Part shown: one piece after another, positions 4,580 through 5,424 of the stretch
Position numbering within the stretch: position 1 is the first letter of the stretch
How the letters are laid out: every line of letters begins with the position of its first letter
Assembly (NCBI GenBank): GCA_030037105.1
Contig: JASHRY010000411.1
Coordinates: forward strand, 1 to 5,424
Length of the DNA stretch: 5,424 nt
Source of the DNA: Xanthobacteraceae bacterium
GTDB lineage: Bacteria > Pseudomonadota > Alphaproteobacteria > Rhizobiales > Xanthobacteraceae
Direction of reading: 5' to 3'
Notes under the pieces: model-generated
The model's input: only the letters and a program-made list of their open reading frames with translations
Told to the model about the DNA's origin: nothing
The model's database searches: none
Position numbers and translations under genes: made by a program

Positions 4580-5424
4580 TCACCGCTGCAACAATGCGAT
4601 CAGGCTCGACGTATCCCAGCGGCGGCCGCCCATGGCCTGCACCTCGGCGTAGAACTGATCGACCAGCGCGGTGAGCGGCAGGCGGGCGCCGTTCCGCCGC
4701 GCCTCGGCGAGACAAATGTCGAGGTCCTTGCGCATCCAGTCCACGGCAAAGCCGAAATCGAATTTTCCCGCCACCATGGTTCTGTAGCGGTTCTCCATCT
4801 GCCAGGATTGCGCCGCGCCTTTGGAGATGGTGGCGATGAGCTTCTCGATGTCGAGGCCCGCTTTCAGGGCGAAGTGCAGAGCCTCGGCGAGTCCCTGGAC
4901 GATGCCGGCGATGCAGATCTGGTTGACCATCTTGGCCAGTTGGCCGCTGCCGGACGCGCCCAGGAGATTGCAGGCGCGCGCGTAGGCCGCGATCACCTTC
5001 TCGGCTTGCGCGAACGGCGCCGCGTCGCCGCCGCACATCACCGTGAGCACGCCGTTCTCGGCGCCGGCCTGGCCGCCGGAGACCGGCGCGTCGATGAAGT
5101 CGAAGCCGCGCGTCTTCGCCTCGGCATAAAGCTCGCGCGCGATCGCCGCTGAGGCGGTGGTGTGATCGACCACGACCGCGCCCTTTTTCGCGCCGGCGAA
5201 CACGCCGTCTTCGCCCAGCATCACCTCGCGGAGATCGTTGTCGTTGCCGACGCAGGCCATGACGAAGTCCTGCCCTTGGGCGGCGCGCTTCGGCGTCGGC
5301 GCGCTCCTGCCGCCGTACGCGGCAACCCATGTGTCGGCCTTGGCGGCGGTGCGGTTGTAGACGGTGACCTCGTGGCCGCCCTTCTTCCTGAGATGCCCCG
5401 CCATCGGGTAGCCCATCACGCCCA
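4580..5424 (-). CDS. NAD(P)-dependent beta-hydroxyacid dehydrogenase (3-hydroxyisobutyrate dehydrogenase family), start outside window
   Basis: The frame runs off the window edge. The first visible residues GVMGYPMAGHL are the end of the Rossmann GxGxMG nucleotide-binding loop, so only about the first ten residues are missing; a GTG at 5417-5419 inside this motif is not the real start. Counting from that GTG, 279 residues show YNRT (21-24), the substrate-binding DAPVSGG (110-116), the catalytic-lysine motif GSGQLAKMVNQ (157-167, Lys163) and the later MRKDLDICLAEA (229-240). The stop is TGA at 4580-4582. These are the markers of the 3-hydroxyisobutyrate dehydrogenase / 2-hydroxy-3-oxopropionate (tartronate semialdehyde) reductase / GLYR superfamily of soluble enzymes, which reversibly oxidise beta-hydroxyacids or reduce semialdehydes. 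The exact substrate is not decided by what can be seen, and no pathway neighbours are in view. No damage is apparent. Confidence 0.92.
   Translation of the reverse strand, partial: GVMGYPMAGHLRKKGGHEVTVYNRTAAKADTWVAAYGGRSAPTPKRAAQGQDFVMACVGNDNDLREVMLGEDGVFAGAKKGAVVVDHTTASAAIARELYAEAKTRGFDFIDAPVSGGQAGAENGVLTVMCGGDAAPFAQAEKVIAAYARACNLLGASGSGQLAKMVNQICIAGIVQGLAEALHFALKAGLDIEKLIATISKGAAQSWQMENRYRTMVAGKFDFGFAVDWMRKDLDICLAEARRNGARLPLTALVDQFYAEVQAMGGRRWDTSSLIALLQR

Noticed and set aside
4493..5330. Long frames on both strands (4493-5152 plus and 4551-5330 minus)
   Set aside because: Both overlap the dehydrogenase, whose motifs are unambiguous; neither alternative translation has recognisable features.

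Overview
The window is GC-rich DNA that fits an alphaproteobacterium of the Rhizobiales (Hyphomicrobiales), in the broad Bradyrhizobium/Rhodopseudomonas/Xanthobacteraceae neighbourhood. Three things point there: the gene families, the PleC/DivJ-like kinase, and several intergenic palindromic repeats of a kind common in these genomes. The assignment is inference from style; no species can be named from sequence alone.

Layout. Positions 1-160 hold the end of a plus-strand TauE/SafE-type membrane transporter. It converges on a minus-strand, membrane-anchored retropepsin-like aspartic protease (219-920). A repeat-bearing spacer follows, with two adjacent hairpins (1053-1099 and 1116-1148). Next is a complete minus-strand membrane sensor histidine kinase (1219-2733) with no response regulator in view. 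Upstream of the kinase, 2734-3562 has no gene I can support: three TTAA boxes lie near the kinase start, and the rest is very GC-rich with strong hairpins near 3406-3469.

From about 3563 to 4444 the DNA looks like an eroded accessory patch. On the minus strand there is a remnant of what I read as the C-terminal part of a type III restriction-modification DNA methyltransferase (3563-3852), with a frameshift in a six-base homopolymer, a likely internal deletion and both ends lost. Two different palindromic repeat elements follow (3857-3946 and 3995-4070). Then comes a plus-strand toxin-antitoxin locus in which the HicB-type antitoxin looks intact (4147-4350) but the overlapping HicA toxin has lost its middle, including the catalytic histidine region, and is frameshifted (4347-4444).

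The window closes with a minus-strand NAD(P)-dependent beta-hydroxyacid dehydrogenase (4580-5424) that lacks only its first residues.

The intact genes do not form one pathway. They are separate housekeeping-type units around a decayed defence/toxin-antitoxin patch. The most noteworthy observations are the orphaned HicB beside a gutted HicA, the multiply damaged methyltransferase remnant, and the repeats between them. I found no convincing new multi-gene system.
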